From: DSUN01 sp035527715
GTDB taxonomy: Bacteria; Planctomycetota; PUPC01; DSUN01
Length of the DNA stretch: 54,533 nucleotides
Assembly: GCA_035527715.1 (NCBI GenBank)
Contig: DATKZY010000158.1
Coordinates: 1 to 54,533, forward strand
Direction: 5' to 3'
The translations under genes were made by a program, and so were the position numbers. The notes under the pieces are model-generated. The model was not told the DNA's origin and ran no database searches. It worked only from the letters and a program-made list of their open reading frames with translations. This document shows, piece by piece, positions 1-8,826 of this stretch (positions are counted from its first letter, which is position 1; every line of letters starts with the position of its first letter).

Positions 1-35
1 GCTAAAGCGCGACAATCGAACCAGGACGACACTCC

Positions 36-3000
36 ATGAAGCTGCCCGAAATCTCCGTGCGAAACCGCGTCACCACGCTCATGGTCTTCCTGGCCATCCT
101 GGTGATCGGCGGCTTCTGCCTCACCCAGCTTCCCATTGACCTGATGCCGGAGATGGAGCTGCCGGCCATCACGGTGCTCACCACCTACCCGGGCGCCGCC
201 GCCGAGGACGTCGAGACCAAGGTCACGAAAATCCTCGAAGACCGCATCTCCACAACGCCCGAGGTCAAGCACATCGTCTCCACGTCCAAGGAAGAGGTCT
301 CCGTCATCCGCCTCATCTTCGAGTGGGGCGCGAACCTGGACGCTCGGGCGAACGATATCCGTGACCGCGTCGGCTTCGCCAGGGTAGTGCTGCCCGACGA
401 CGTGGAGGACCCGCTGATCCTGAAGCTGGACATTGCGAACTTCCCGATCATGTTCTTCGGCGTCCGAGCCGAGGAGAGCTACGCCGACCTCTTCAAGCTG
501 ATCCAGGACGACGTGGCCGACCCGCTGAAGCGGCTGCCCGGCGTGGGCGCCGTCGTCATCCGCGGCACCACGGACCGCCAGGTCAACATCCAGTTCGACC
601 GCCAACGCCTCGCCAGCTACGGCCTCACGCCCCAGGACATCGTCCGCGTCGTCGCCCTCGAGAACCAGACCATTCCCGGCGGAAACGTCAAGCAGGGCCT
701 GACCGACTACCTGCTCCGCGTGCCCGGCGAGTTCCGGGACGTGGAGCCGATGAAGCGCATCGTCCTGAAGTCCTCCAACGGCTCCGTGGTGCGCCTCGGC
801 GACGTGGCAACGGTCGAGTTCGGCCACCGCGAGGAGACCCAGCAGGTGCGGGTCAACGGCGGGAAGGGCCTCATGTTCATGGTCCAGAAGCAGTCGGGCG
901 CCAACACCGTCAAGGTCGCCAGGAGCGTCCGGGCCGCCCTCCCGGCCATCCAGAAGCGCTTGCCGCCCGACGTGAAGATAGACCTGATGATGGACTCCTC
1001 GGAGGACATCGAGCGGTCGCTGAAGGACCTGACGGATTCGCTGTGGCAGGGCGGGGCGCTGACGGTGCTGGTCGTCCTCGTGCTCCTGCGGAGCGTGGCC
1101 GGCACGTTCGTCATCGCCCTCACGATGCCCTTCTCCCTCATCCTGACCTTCATTCTGGCGTTCTTCTTCGGCTACACGATCAACATGATGACGATGTTCG
1201 GGATGATCATCGCGATCGGGATGGTGGTGGACAACGCGATCGTGATCCTGGAGAACATCGCGCGGCACCGCGAGGAGGGCGAGGGGCCGAAGGAGGCCGC
1301 CGTCTACGGCTCCTCCGAGGTGGGCATGGCCATTGCCGCCTCCACCCTCACCACCCTGTGCATCTTCTTCCCCATCATCTTCGTCAAGGGCGTCACACGC
1401 ATCATCTTCATGGAGTTCGCGGCCATCGTGACCATCGTGCTCATGGGGTCGCTCTTCTCCGCCCTCACGCTCACCCCGATGCTCTCGTCCACCCTCATGG
1501 CGCGCGAGGACCCCCGACGGCGGCTAGGCATCTTCTTCCGGCTCTGTGAGAAGGGCTTCAGCATCCTCCAGGGCTGGTACGACGTGGCCCTCGCCTGGTC
1601 CCTCCGCCACCGCCTCCTCATCGTCCTGGGGGCCATCGCCATCTTCGTCGGCAGCCTGTTCCTCATGCCCCTCATCGGCTCCGAGTTCATGCCCGAGGAG
1701 GACCGCGCGCTCCTGCGCGGCACCCTGCACATGCCCGTGGGCACCCGCGTGGAGGAGACGGCCCGGGTGATGGACATGATGGAGCGAATCATCGTGGAAG
1801 AGACCACGGAGGCCGAACGCGAGATGACCTACTGGCGCTGCGGCCAGAGCGAGGAGGGGGTCCAGAGCGTCTTCGGCGAGGAGGGCTCCCACATCGGCGA
1901 GTTCGGCGTCAAACTCGTCCCAGTCACCAGGCGCAAGCGCTCCGTCAAGGAGATCGCCCAGGCCGTCCGCCGCCGCATCGACGCCGTCGTCGGCACGGAG
2001 GGCATCACGAAGTACCGGCTCGACACGGCGGACTGGATGGCCGGCCTCATCCTGGGCGGCGGCATGCCCCTGAGCGTCGAAATCCTGGGCGACGACCCGG
2101 AGGCCACCGACTCCCTGGCCGCCCAGGTGCGGGCACTGGCGACCGAGGTGCCCGGCGTCGTCGACGTGAGTATCTCGCGGGTAAAGGGCAAGCCGGAGTT
2201 CCAGATCGAGGTGGACCGCGAGCGGGCGTCGGCCCTGGGCCTCAACGTCTACGACATTGCCGACACGGTCCGCGCCTCCTTCTATGGCCGCATCGCCAGC
2301 AAGTACCGCGTCGCGGGCGACGAATACGACATCTTCGTCCGCCTGATGGAGAAGGACCGCAGCACGTTCGAGGACATCGCCCTCACGCCGGTGCGCCTGC
2401 CCGGCGGCGGACTCGTGCAGGTGGGCAACCTGGCCAAGGTCACGCTCCAGCGCGGTCCGCTCGAGATCGAGCGGAAGGACCAGAGCCGCATCGTCACCGT
2501 CGGCGGAAACGTCCAGAAGCGCTCCCTCGGCGAGGCCGTGGCCGACCTCGAGAAGAAGCTCGCCAAGCTCAGCGTGCCCCAGGGCGTCGAGATCAAGATC
2601 GCCGGCCAGACCGAGGAGCAGCGCGAGAGCTTCTTCTGGCTCACCCTGGCCCTCATCATCGGCATCCTGCTCGTCTACATGGTCATGGCCTCGCAATTCG
2701 AATCGCTCCTCGACCCCTTCGTCATCATGTTCTCCGTCCCCTTCGCCTTCACCGGCGTCATCTGGGGCATCTTCCTGGCGGGCCACAACATCAGCATCAT
2801 CGTCTTCATCGGCCTCCTCCTCCTCGTCGGCACCGTCGTCAACAACGCGATCGTGCTCGTGGACTACACGAACCTGCTGCGGGCCCGCGGCCACGAGCTC
2901 TTCGCGGCCGTCCGCCTCGCCGGCCGCACCCGCCTGCGCCCCGTGCTCATGACCGCCATCACCACCATCGTCGCCCTCATCCCCATGGCCTTCGGCGGCG

Positions 3001-3146
3001 GACAGGGCGCCGAGATCTGGAACCCCCTCGGCATCACCGTCTTCGCCGGCCTCAGCGTGTCCACCCTCATCACGCTGATCATCGTGCCCATCCTCTACAC
3101 CGTCTTCGAGCGCCGCCGACACGCTCGCGCCGAGGAGGCCGCCTGA
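36..3146 (+). CDS. RND-superfamily efflux permease (AcrB-like)
   Basis: Inner-membrane subunit of a tripartite efflux pump: a proton-driven trimeric permease that passes substrates to a periplasmic adaptor and an outer-membrane channel. At 1,036 residues it has the usual full length for the hydrophobe/amphiphile branch. A membrane segment lies at about residues 11-33, the first porter domain follows, a membrane block spans about 335-560, then a second porter domain and a second membrane block from about 870 to 1025. The internal duplication is visible: GMVVDNAIV near residue 399 is mirrored by GTVVNNAIVLVDYTN near 935. AcrB has two adjacent aspartates at the first site and a lysine at the second; here they are Asp-Asn and Asn. 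This differs from AcrB but is common in other RND branches. The ATG has AGGA about 10 bases upstream. No adaptor gene is visible, so it would have to lie left of base 1. The substrate is unknown. Confidence 0.95.
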   Translation: MKLPEISVRNRVTTLMVFLAILVIGGFCLTQLPIDLMPEMELPAITVLTTYPGAAAEDVETKVTKILEDRISTTPEVKHIVSTSKEEVSVIRLIFEWGANLDARANDIRDRVGFARVVLPDDVEDPLILKLDIANFPIMFFGVRAEESYADLFKLIQDDVADPLKRLPGVGAVVIRGTTDRQVNIQFDRQRLASYGLTPQDIVRVVALENQTIPGGNVKQGLTDYLLRVPGEFRDVEPMKRIVLKSSNGSVVRLGDVATVEFGHREETQQVRVNGGKGLMFMVQKQSGANTVKVARSVRAALPAIQKRLPPDVKIDLMMDSSEDIERSLKDLTDSLWQGGALTVLVVLVLLRSVAGTFVIALTMPFSLILTFILAFFFGYTINMMTMFGMIIAIGMVVDNAIVILENIARHREEGEGPKEAAVYGSSEVGMAIAASTLTTLCIFFPIIFVKGVTRIIFMEFAAIVTIVLMGSLFSALTLTPMLSSTLMAREDPRRRLGIFFRLCEKGFSILQGWYDVALAWSLRHRLLIVLGAIAIFVGSLFLMPLIGSEFMPEEDRALLRGTLHMPVGTRVEETARVMDMMERIIVEETTEAEREMTYWRCGQSEEGVQSVFGEEGSHIGEFGVKLVPVTRRKRSVKEIAQAVRRRIDAVVGTEGITKYRLDTADWMAGLILGGGMPLSVEILGDDPEATDSLAAQVRALATEVPGVVDVSISRVKGKPEFQIEVDRERASALGLNVYDIADTVRASFYGRIASKYRVAGDEYDIFVRLMEKDRSTFEDIALTPVRLPGGGLVQVGNLAKVTLQRGPLEIERKDQSRIVTVGGNVQKRSLGEAVADLEKKLAKLSVPQGVEIKIAGQTEEQRESFFWLTLALIIGILLVYMVMASQFESLLDPFVIMFSVPFAFTGVIWGIFLAGHNISIIVFIGLLLLVGTVVNNAIVLVDYTNLLRARGHELFAAVRLAGRTRLRPVLMTAITTIVALIPMAFGGGQGAEIWNPLGITVFAGLSVSTLITLIIVPILYTVFERRRHARAEEAA

Positions 3147-3156
3147 GAAGGACTGT

Positions 3157-3198
3157 TGGATGAATGGATGACTGGATGACTGGATGAATGGATGAATG
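3157..3198. repeat. Degenerate tandem repeat, TGGATGAA/TGGATGAC units
   Basis: Five or six back-to-back copies of an 8-base unit (TGGATGAA or TGGATGAC) begin 10 bases after the RND stop codon and fill much of the spacer before the PII-like gene. The copies differ mainly in the last base. It is one of several short-period repeat islands in this window. Confidence 0.85.
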
Positions 3199-3259
3199 CC
3201 AGAAGGCAAGCGCTCTTTCACCCATCCATTCCTCCCCCTGACCCTTCAGGAGACAGCCC

Positions 3260-3550
3260 ATGAAGCTTGTCTTCATCGCCTACGACGAGGCCCACGACCG
3301 CCTGGTCCTCAATCTCCTCAAGGACGCCGGCGCCGCCAACTACACCAAGTGGCAGGAAGTCCAGGGCAGGGGCACCTCGAGCGGCCCGCACCTGGGCACG
3401 CCCGTGTGGCCCAAGCGCAACCACGCCCTCGTCGCCGCCGTCGAGGACGCCCAGGTCGAGCCCATCCTCGCCGGCGTGCGCCACCTCCGCGACACCCTGC
3501 CCCAGAAAGGCGTCAAAGCCTTCGTCCTCCCCCTCGAACAGGTCACCTGA
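3260..3550 (+). CDS. Small PII-like regulatory protein next to RND pump
   Basis: A 96-residue protein starting MKLVFIAYDEAHD and ending FVLPLEQVT. It has no signal peptide or membrane segment. The beta-alpha-beta rhythm, with a first strand MKLVFIAYD, a helix with DRLVLNLLKDAG, a central loop and a last strand KAFVLPLEQ, resembles the ferredoxin-like fold of PII-like proteins. Small PII-like proteins are known next to metal and RND efflux genes (for example DUF3240). The loop with KWQEVQGRGTSSGPHLGT corresponds to the variable T-loop region. The start is supported by AGGAG 7 bases upstream. It follows the permease by 113 bases and probably shares its transcript. A role in modulating the pump or sensing a small ligand is inferred; the fold assignment itself is from pattern only. 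Confidence 0.6.
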   Translation: MKLVFIAYDEAHDRLVLNLLKDAGAANYTKWQEVQGRGTSSGPHLGTPVWPKRNHALVAAVEDAQVEPILAGVRHLRDTLPQKGVKAFVLPLEQVT

Positions 3551-3584
3551 CGGCCCGGGCGCGCCCCCGCAAGGCCGGGTCGCG

Positions 3585-3810
3585 TGGGGCCAGATCTTGA
3601 TTAGTGATTAGCACGACAGCACGGCTCTCCCCTGCGGCTCAGGAGGCCAGGCCCGGCGACCTGACGAGACCCACGAGCGACTCTTCGACTTCGGCCGCCA
3701 GGAGGGGCTGTCTTGGCTCAGAATGACCGTCGAGCAAGATCGCCCCCGTCGAGAACAGTGTCAGGCAGACGCCTCGCCTTTCGCTAATCACTAATCAAGA
3801 CCTGGCCCCA
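3585..3810. repeat. MITE-like element with 28-bp terminal inverted repeats
   Basis: The left arm 3585-3612 reads TGGGGCCAGATCTTGATTAG and continues TGATTAGC; the right arm 3783-3810 is its reverse complement with a single mismatch (A/G in CAGATC versus CAGGTC). The arms enclose about 170 bases with no open reading frame of note. The GGGGCCAG head recurs in other palindromic elements of this window (44512-44642, 38315-38373, 49262). No target-site duplication is obvious. Confidence 0.75.
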
Positions 3811-3832
3811 GCGGTCACGCGCAGCCCCAAGA

Positions 3833-3915
3833 CACGCCCAAACGAGTTTGGGCGTGGCACCCGTGCTCCAGAAGGGAGAAACAGGGGGCGCCACGGACAA
3901 ACTTGTTTGTCCGTG
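3833..3915. repeat. Pair of related near-perfect palindromes
   Basis: Positions 3833-3856 and 3892-3915 are each an 11-base stem with a 2-base loop. The stems are CACGCCCAAAC and CACGGACAAAC; both share the frame CACG....AAAC-NN-GTTT....CGTG. The second copy is in mirrored flanking context (GCCACG/CGTGTC against GACACG/CGTGGC). They lie between convergent genes and may act as bidirectional terminators or be members of a REP-like family. Confidence 0.8.
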
Positions 3916-3940
3916 TCTTCCGCACTGTCCACTGCCTTCC

Positions 3941-6900
3941 CTACTCCGGCCCCAGCCGCCGCACGCGCAGGTCGCGGTAGGCCGCCGTGGTCTTCCACGT
4001 GCGGATGTTCAGACGCTTGATCCCCCAGTCGGCCTTGTCGCACGTGATCGTCGCGCCCTCGGGAATCGCCACGTCGAGCACCTGCTTCCCATCCACCCAG
4101 ACGCCGATCTTCGCCTGCGTGACGCGGAGCCGCAGGGCGTACCAGCGCTTCTCCGCCCCCGGCTTGCCGCCGGGCACGCCATGGTCCTTGCCCCCGACCT
4201 TCGAGAGGCTCGCCGCCGTGCCGCACCGGTAGAACAACGTACAAAAGGAATCCTGAATCGGGAAGGTGAGTTGGCAAGGCGTCTGATAGCCGCCCAGGTC
4301 GCTCACCTTCAGCTCCAACTCATAGTCGCACTTCGGGAAGTCCTGCGTCCAGATCAGCCCCGCGTGCGGGTTCCCCGCCCCGAGGACGATCTGCCCGTTC
4401 TTCGCGTCGAGCGTCCCCGTATTCTGCCCTGCCGCCTCGTACTTCCGCCAGCCCTCCAGCGTCTTGCCGTCGAAGAGGCTCTGCCACACGCCCGCCTCCG
4501 GCGCCTCGGCGGCCCCCGGCTCGATGCGGCGAAGGCGGATGTTGCGGATGCGGCCCGCGGAGTCCTGGTCAGCGCAGAGGGCGAGCGGGGCGCCCACCGC
4601 AAATTCCCCTGCGATGCTGAGGGGATGGCCGGCCGTCGCAAGGTTGAGGACGACTTTGTCGTCGAGCCAGCCCTGAATGCGCTCGCGCGTAACGCTCAGG
4701 CGCCACCGATGCCAGGCGCCACTCCGGATCTCCACGCGCTTGTACGTCGGGTTGCGCCAGTTGTTGTCGTTTCGGTTGTCCACCATGTCTATGCCGACGC
4801 TTCCGCTGTGGAAGCCCAGCGCCCAGAGCGCGTGGGCGTCACCGTACGGGAAGACCAGCGCGGCCATCCGCCCGCCTCCCTTGACCCGCATGGCCTCGAA
4901 TTGAATTTCGTAGTCCATGCGGGGGACGCTCCCCGTGTAAGTCACCCCAGCAGCCGAGCCCTCCCCGCGCAGTTCGATAGACCCCTCGGAGACGGACACG
5001 AGGTCCTTGCCCGTGAAGTGTGCGCTACTCAGGGGCTTCCATCCGGTGAGCGTCTTGCCGTCGAAGAGGCTCTGCCACTCGCCCGGCCCTGCTTCAACAA
5101 CGGCCCGCGGCGTTGGCGGGCGCTCGTCAAGGGTCACCCACTTCGCACCCTTGATCGCGCCGTGGTTGCCGACGGCTGAGCGGTCGTGGAGCACATCGCC
5201 CTCGCCCTCGCTGAAGTCCCAGTACCCCACGAGGCCCGGCTCGTCGCCACGGAGCTTCCTGTCCCGGCTGGCTAAGATCTCGTGTTCCGTGCGCGCGACC
5301 TTCCATAGCCGTAACTCCCGCACAAGCCCCTTGAACGCCGTCCCCTCGTTCAGGCCCGCACCTATGCGGATCGCCGACTTCTCAGCGTGCAGCCGAGCAT
5401 CCAAGACTGACTCATTGCGTTTCTCGCCGTCCACGTACACCCTGATAACCCCGCCATCGTACTGCCCCGCAAAGTCGTACCAACGCCCTTGCGGCAGTTG
5501 CACCGCGCCGGGCCGCCTGTCACCGAGGTCGCATACGAGCGAGCGCCCCCCCGTTCGGCCGCCACCGACGTCGCAGACCAGCGTGAAACTGATTCGTTGC
5601 GCGCCGTTGTGGTCTAGCATGAACGTGCCATGATGGAAGCCTAGCGTACCAGCCGGTCTCTTCACCAAGTTGCTGACTATAGTGTTTCGGGGGCTGTCCG
5701 GCTCCGCCGGGATCAGCGCCTTGACCTCAACTGTAACGGCGTGCGTGAAGTCATATTCGTCCGCGTACGGGATCACGACCTCGGCGTCCTTGCCGTCGAA
5801 CTGAAGGGCATACGCCTTCGGCCTCAGCAGGTCCTCGGCCTGGGCACGCAACGCGTCCGCCTTGGCGCGGACGGCGGCGGCCATATTGGTTCCGGCACTC
5901 GCCTTGTCGAAGGCGGCGAGGAGGCCGAGAAGGCGCTGCGCGTCGGCCTTCGTGAGCTTGGGCTTGGCGGCCGCCTCGACCTCCTGCCATGCCCTGCGGG
6001 CAGCGACACCCTCGGGGCCGAGGGTGAGGGCGGCGAGGCGGTCCTTGTAGGTCGCCAGGCCTGGCGGGTTGCCCGCGGCGGCGAGGGCCTTGCCGGCCGC
6101 GTCGGCGTCGGTGCCGTCGGCGATGAGGAAGAGGGCCTTCGCCAGGTTCCCCCGCTCGTCGTCCTTGAGATCCGCGATGGCAGCGGCCTGAGCGGCGTCC
6201 ATGCCGAGCAGCGGCGCGGCGAATTCCTTCTCGCCGACCTTGAGGGTAACCTGGCCGCCCTTGACCTTTTCGACGTTGCCGCCGCGGCCGGCGATGCTGA
6301 CGAATTTGCCCTTGCGGGCCAGGACGCCGCGCTCGACGGCGGACCAGAACTCCTTGAGGAGCTTGGCGGCCTCAAGATCGGCAGCCATAACCTCCCGCAG
6401 GTTCGCAACCTGCGGGAGGTTTCCGAGGAGCTTCTCGGCTTCGGGGTATTTGCGTTCCTTGAAGAGCGCCCAGAGCTTGTCGGATTCGGCCTGGTACGCC
6501 GCGAGGGCGGCGGCCGCAGCCTTGAGCCTCGCGGACTCGATGGACTCCATTTGCTCGGCGATGAGGCCGGTGATGCCGTCGAGGGGAAGCGCCTTCGCGC
6601 CGTCGAGGAGCTTCGCCGCCTCGTCCAGCTTCCCCGCGTCAAGGAGCTTCTTCGCCTCGGCCTTCAGGGCGTCCCACTTGGCCCATTCGGCGGCGCTCTT
6701 TTCGCGCGAGGCGATTTCGGCCAGCTTCTTCCTCGCCTCGTCGGTGAAGTCGGCCAGATCAAGGGCCTCAAGGGACTTGATGGCGGCGCGGGCCTTGTCG
6801 AAGTCTTTCGCGGCGATGGCGGCATCGGCCTGCTTGAGGAGTTCTTCGCCCTGCTGCCGGGCCTTGGCGAGGATCTCTTCTTTCGCCTTGGCGATGCGCT

Positions 6901-8071
6901 CCTTCTCGGCCAGTTCGGCCTTGAGCTTCGCCGCCGTGTCCTCAACCACGGTCTTCTTGGCGTCCTCTGGCGTCTTGGCGGTCAAATCTTTGCGGTTGTC
7001 GGGTACGGAGGTGGCGGTTTCGGGTGGCTTGCGGCTCGGGCGAAGGGCCATGATGATGCCGACGATGGCGAGGAGGGCGACGACGGCTCCCACGGCGATG
7101 AGGGTGGTGCGGTTGCTTCGCGGGCGCTGGGCCTCGACGCGTGCGTGGCGCTCGAGGCGCTTGCCCTCGGTCATCGCGAGGGTCGGGGCCTCGGCAATCA
7201 TCGCTCGGCCTTCCGCGCGAGCCGCCGCGGCCACGCTCTGGAGCTTGCCGAGTCCGTTGAGGTCCTCAATGAGGGCGGTGGCCGAGGGATAACGGGCCTC
7301 GGGGTTCTTGCGGAGCAAGCGGTCAATGATGTGGCACAGCCGACGATCAACTCGCGGCGCGAGCGAGGCGAGCGGCGGGGCCGGCTCGGTGGCGTGCTTG
7401 ACGAGGACTTCGGAGAAGTTCCTGCCCTCGAACGGCGGGCGGCCCGCGAGGGCGCAGAAGATCGTGGCGCCGAGGGAGTAGAGGTCGGAGCGATGGTCGG
7501 CCTCGCCGCCCTTGGCCATCTCGGGCGCCACGTAGGCGGGCGTGCCGACGACCGCGCCGTCGGCCGTCACGGCCACGTCGCCCTCGGTGCGTTTGGCAAG
7601 GCCGAAGTCGGTGACCCTCACCTCGTCCTTCTTGTCAATCATGATGTTCGAGGGCTTGATGTCGCGGTGGACGATGCCCGCCTCGTGCGCGGCGGCGAGG
7701 GCGCTGGCGGTCTGCCTCATCACGTCGAGCGCGCGGTTCGGCTCCAGCGGCCCGTCGCGGCGGACCACCGCGTCGAGCGTCTCGCCGTCCACGAACTCCA
7801 TGGCGAAGAAGTAGTAGCCCTCGGCCTGCCCGACGTCGAATGCCTGGACGATGTTGGGGTGACGGAGCTTTGCGGCGGAGCGTGCCTCACGAAGGAAGCG
7901 CTGGACGAATTGCTCGTTCTCCGCGAGCTTCTTGGGGAGGATTTTCAGCGCGACCAGGCGGTCCATCGAGACCTGGCGCGCCTTGAGCACGGTGCCCATG
8001 CCGCCCTTGCCGAGTCGGCCCAGCAACTCGAAGCCGCCGATCTTCGACGCCTTGGAGTCGCTGTCCGGCAT
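3941..8071 (-). CDS. Membrane Ser/Thr protein kinase with LamG and two DUF1080 domains
   Basis: A 1,376-residue bacterial Hanks-type kinase. The cytoplasmic kinase domain (about 13-275) is intact: Gly-loop GKGGMG at 21-26, Lys43, Glu62, HRDIKPSN at 135-142 (catalytic Asp137), DFG at 155-157 and VAPE at 181-184. A single membrane segment follows at about 322-343. Then comes a long Ala/Lys/Glu-rich helical region (about 365-640) and a spacer to 745. The outer part carries a LamG/concanavalin-like domain (about 750-935) and two DUF1080 (3-keto-disaccharide hydrolase-like) domains, opening WQSLFDGKTLTGW near 998 and WQSLFDGKTLEGW near 1195. The predicted layout is a kinase inside with glycan-binding or glycan-cleaving modules outside, so it may sense carbohydrate, but this is inference. 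A canonical promoter lies upstream. A perfect palindrome is embedded in frame at residues 551-560. Confidence 0.93.
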   Translation of the reverse strand: MPDSDSKASKIGGFELLGRLGKGGMGTVLKARQVSMDRLVALKILPKKLAENEQFVQRFLREARSAAKLRHPNIVQAFDVGQAEGYYFFAMEFVDGETLDAVVRRDGPLEPNRALDVMRQTASALAAAHEAGIVHRDIKPSNIMIDKKDEVRVTDFGLAKRTEGDVAVTADGAVVGTPAYVAPEMAKGGEADHRSDLYSLGATIFCALAGRPPFEGRNFSEVLVKHATEPAPPLASLAPRVDRRLCHIIDRLLRKNPEARYPSATALIEDLNGLGKLQSVAAAARAEGRAMIAEAPTLAMTEGKRLERHARVEAQRPRSNRTTLIAVGAVVALLAIVGIIMALRPSRKPPETATSVPDNRKDLTAKTPEDAKKTVVEDTAAKLKAELAEKERIAKAKEEILAKARQQGEELLKQADAAIAAKDFDKARAAIKSLEALDLADFTDEARKKLAEIASREKSAAEWAKWDALKAEAKKLLDAGKLDEAAKLLDGAKALPLDGITGLIAEQMESIESARLKAAAAALAAYQAESDKLWALFKERKYPEAEKLLGNLPQVANLREVMAADLEAAKLLKEFWSAVERGVLARKGKFVSIAGRGGNVEKVKGGQVTLKVGEKEFAAPLLGMDAAQAAAIADLKDDERGNLAKALFLIADGTDADAAGKALAAAGNPPGLATYKDRLAALTLGPEGVAARRAWQEVEAAAKPKLTKADAQRLLGLLAAFDKASAGTNMAAAVRAKADALRAQAEDLLRPKAYALQFDGKDAEVVIPYADEYDFTHAVTVEVKALIPAEPDSPRNTIVSNLVKRPAGTLGFHHGTFMLDHNGAQRISFTLVCDVGGGRTGGRSLVCDLGDRRPGAVQLPQGRWYDFAGQYDGGVIRVYVDGEKRNESVLDARLHAEKSAIRIGAGLNEGTAFKGLVRELRLWKVARTEHEILASRDRKLRGDEPGLVGYWDFSEGEGDVLHDRSAVGNHGAIKGAKWVTLDERPPTPRAVVEAGPGEWQSLFDGKTLTGWKPLSSAHFTGKDLVSVSEGSIELRGEGSAAGVTYTGSVPRMDYEIQFEAMRVKGGGRMAALVFPYGDAHALWALGFHSGSVGIDMVDNRNDNNWRNPTYKRVEIRSGAWHRWRLSVTRERIQGWLDDKVVLNLATAGHPLSIAGEFAVGAPLALCADQDSAGRIRNIRLRRIEPGAAEAPEAGVWQSLFDGKTLEGWRKYEAAGQNTGTLDAKNGQIVLGAGNPHAGLIWTQDFPKCDYELELKVSDLGGYQTPCQLTFPIQDSFCTLFYRCGTAASLSKVGGKDHGVPGGKPGAEKRWYALRLRVTQAKIGVWVDGKQVLDVAIPEGATITCDKADWGIKRLNIRTWKTTAAYRDLRVRRLGPE
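6391..6419. repeat. Perfect palindrome inside the kinase gene
   Basis: A 13-base stem CCTCCCGCAGGTT with 3-base loop CGC lies in the helical linker of the kinase gene, encoding part of PQVANLREV on the minus strand. It is closely related to the palindrome at 23814-23845 in another gene (CCTCCCGAAGGT), which suggests a mobile short palindrome that is tolerated in frame. Confidence 0.85.
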
Positions 8072-8109
8072 GGCGTGCCCTCCAGCCGTATGGATGCCCA
8101 GTGCCGGCC

Positions 8110-8138
8110 ATTATGCGAGGGGTGGGGGCGGCTGTCAA
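8110..8138 (-). promoter_or_regulatory. Sigma-70-type promoter for the kinase gene
   Basis: On the minus strand: TTGACA (8138-8133), a 17-base spacer, and CATAAT (8115-8110). The -10 box is about 39 bases upstream of the kinase ATG at 8071. Confidence 0.8.
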
Positions 8139-8155
8139 GGGCGGAGCCAGCGCCG

Positions 8156-8194
8156 ATGGGACGTATAGGACCTATGGGTCCTATGGGTCCCATT
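8156..8194. repeat. Degenerate 9-base tandem repeat, GGGTCCTAT
   Basis: Roughly four units of a 9-base motif (ATGGGTCCT and variants) lie between folE and the kinase promoter. Read on the minus strand they would encode a Gly-Pro-Ile tripeptide repeat, but no gene is supported there. Confidence 0.75.
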
Positions 8195-8212
8195 TGGCTA
8201 GTGGGGACCAGC

Positions 8213-8779
8213 TCAGGTTGCCCTGTCGCGCAGGAGGACCATGGCCTCGGCGCGGGTGGCGGGGTTCTCGCGGAAGATGCCGCGGACGACGCTGGTGACG
8301 GTCTGCGAGCCTGGGGCGCGGACGCCGCGCATGGTCATGCACAGGTGCTCGGCCTCAATGACGACGAAGACGCCCTTGGGCTTGAGGGCCTTGACGAGCG
8401 AGTCGGCGATCTGGGCGGTGAGGCGCTCCTGGAGCTGGAGGCGGCGGGCGTGGACCTCGACGATGCGTGCGAGCTTGCTGATGCCGCACAGGCGCTTGCC
8501 GTCGGGCAGGTAGGCCACGTGGGCCTTGCCGAAGAACGGCAGCAGGTGGTGCTCGCAGGTGGAGTAGAAGGGGATGTCGCGGACGAGCACGATCTCGTCG
8601 TGGTGCTCCTGGAGGGAGTGGCGGAAGATGGCGGCGGGGTCGGCGGCGTAGCCGGCGAAGATTTCCTCGCACATGGCGGCGACGCGCTCGGGCGTGCGGC
8701 GCAGGCCGGGGCGGTCGGGGTCGTCGCCGATGCCCTCGAGATAAAGGCGGATGGCTTGCTTGATCTTTTCCTTATCCAT
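8213..8779 (-). CDS. folE: GTP cyclohydrolase I
   Basis: Converts GTP to 7,8-dihydroneopterin triphosphate, the first step of folate and other pterin synthesis; a cytoplasmic homodecamer. The 188-residue protein starts MDKEKIKQAIRLYLEG and contains the family signature. The zinc ligands are Cys75, His78 and Cys147 (in TCEHHLL and EHLCMTMRG), matching Cys110, His113 and Cys181 of the E. coli enzyme. The catalytic histidine of EAEHLCM is His145. The substrate-binding stretch KRLCGISKLARIVE is intact. The ATG at 8779 is preceded by GAGG. Longer upstream extensions in the same frame are arginine/proline-rich out-of-frame noise from pdxJ and are rejected. It follows pdxJ by 47 bases and probably is the last gene of the cdaA transcript. 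Confidence 0.97.
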   Translation of the reverse strand: MDKEKIKQAIRLYLEGIGDDPDRPGLRRTPERVAAMCEEIFAGYAADPAAIFRHSLQEHHDEIVLVRDIPFYSTCEHHLLPFFGKAHVAYLPDGKRLCGISKLARIVEVHARRLQLQERLTAQIADSLVKALKPKGVFVVIEAEHLCMTMRGVRAPGSQTVTSVVRGIFRENPATRAEAMVLLRDRAT

Positions 8780-8826
8780 TGGGGTCCTCGATTGCCGAGA
8801 CGGGATGGCGAGGCGAGGGCGACGCG

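Larger units (their letters stand above)
3551..3940. other. Convergent intergenic region, repeats only
   Basis: This 390-base stretch lies between the ends of the PII-like gene and the convergent kinase gene. It holds no credible coding sequence. What it does hold is a 28-base terminal inverted repeat pair (3585-3612 and 3783-3810) and two closely related perfect palindromes (3833-3856 and 3892-3915). The palindromes could end transcription from both sides, but neither has a U tract. Confidence 0.7.
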
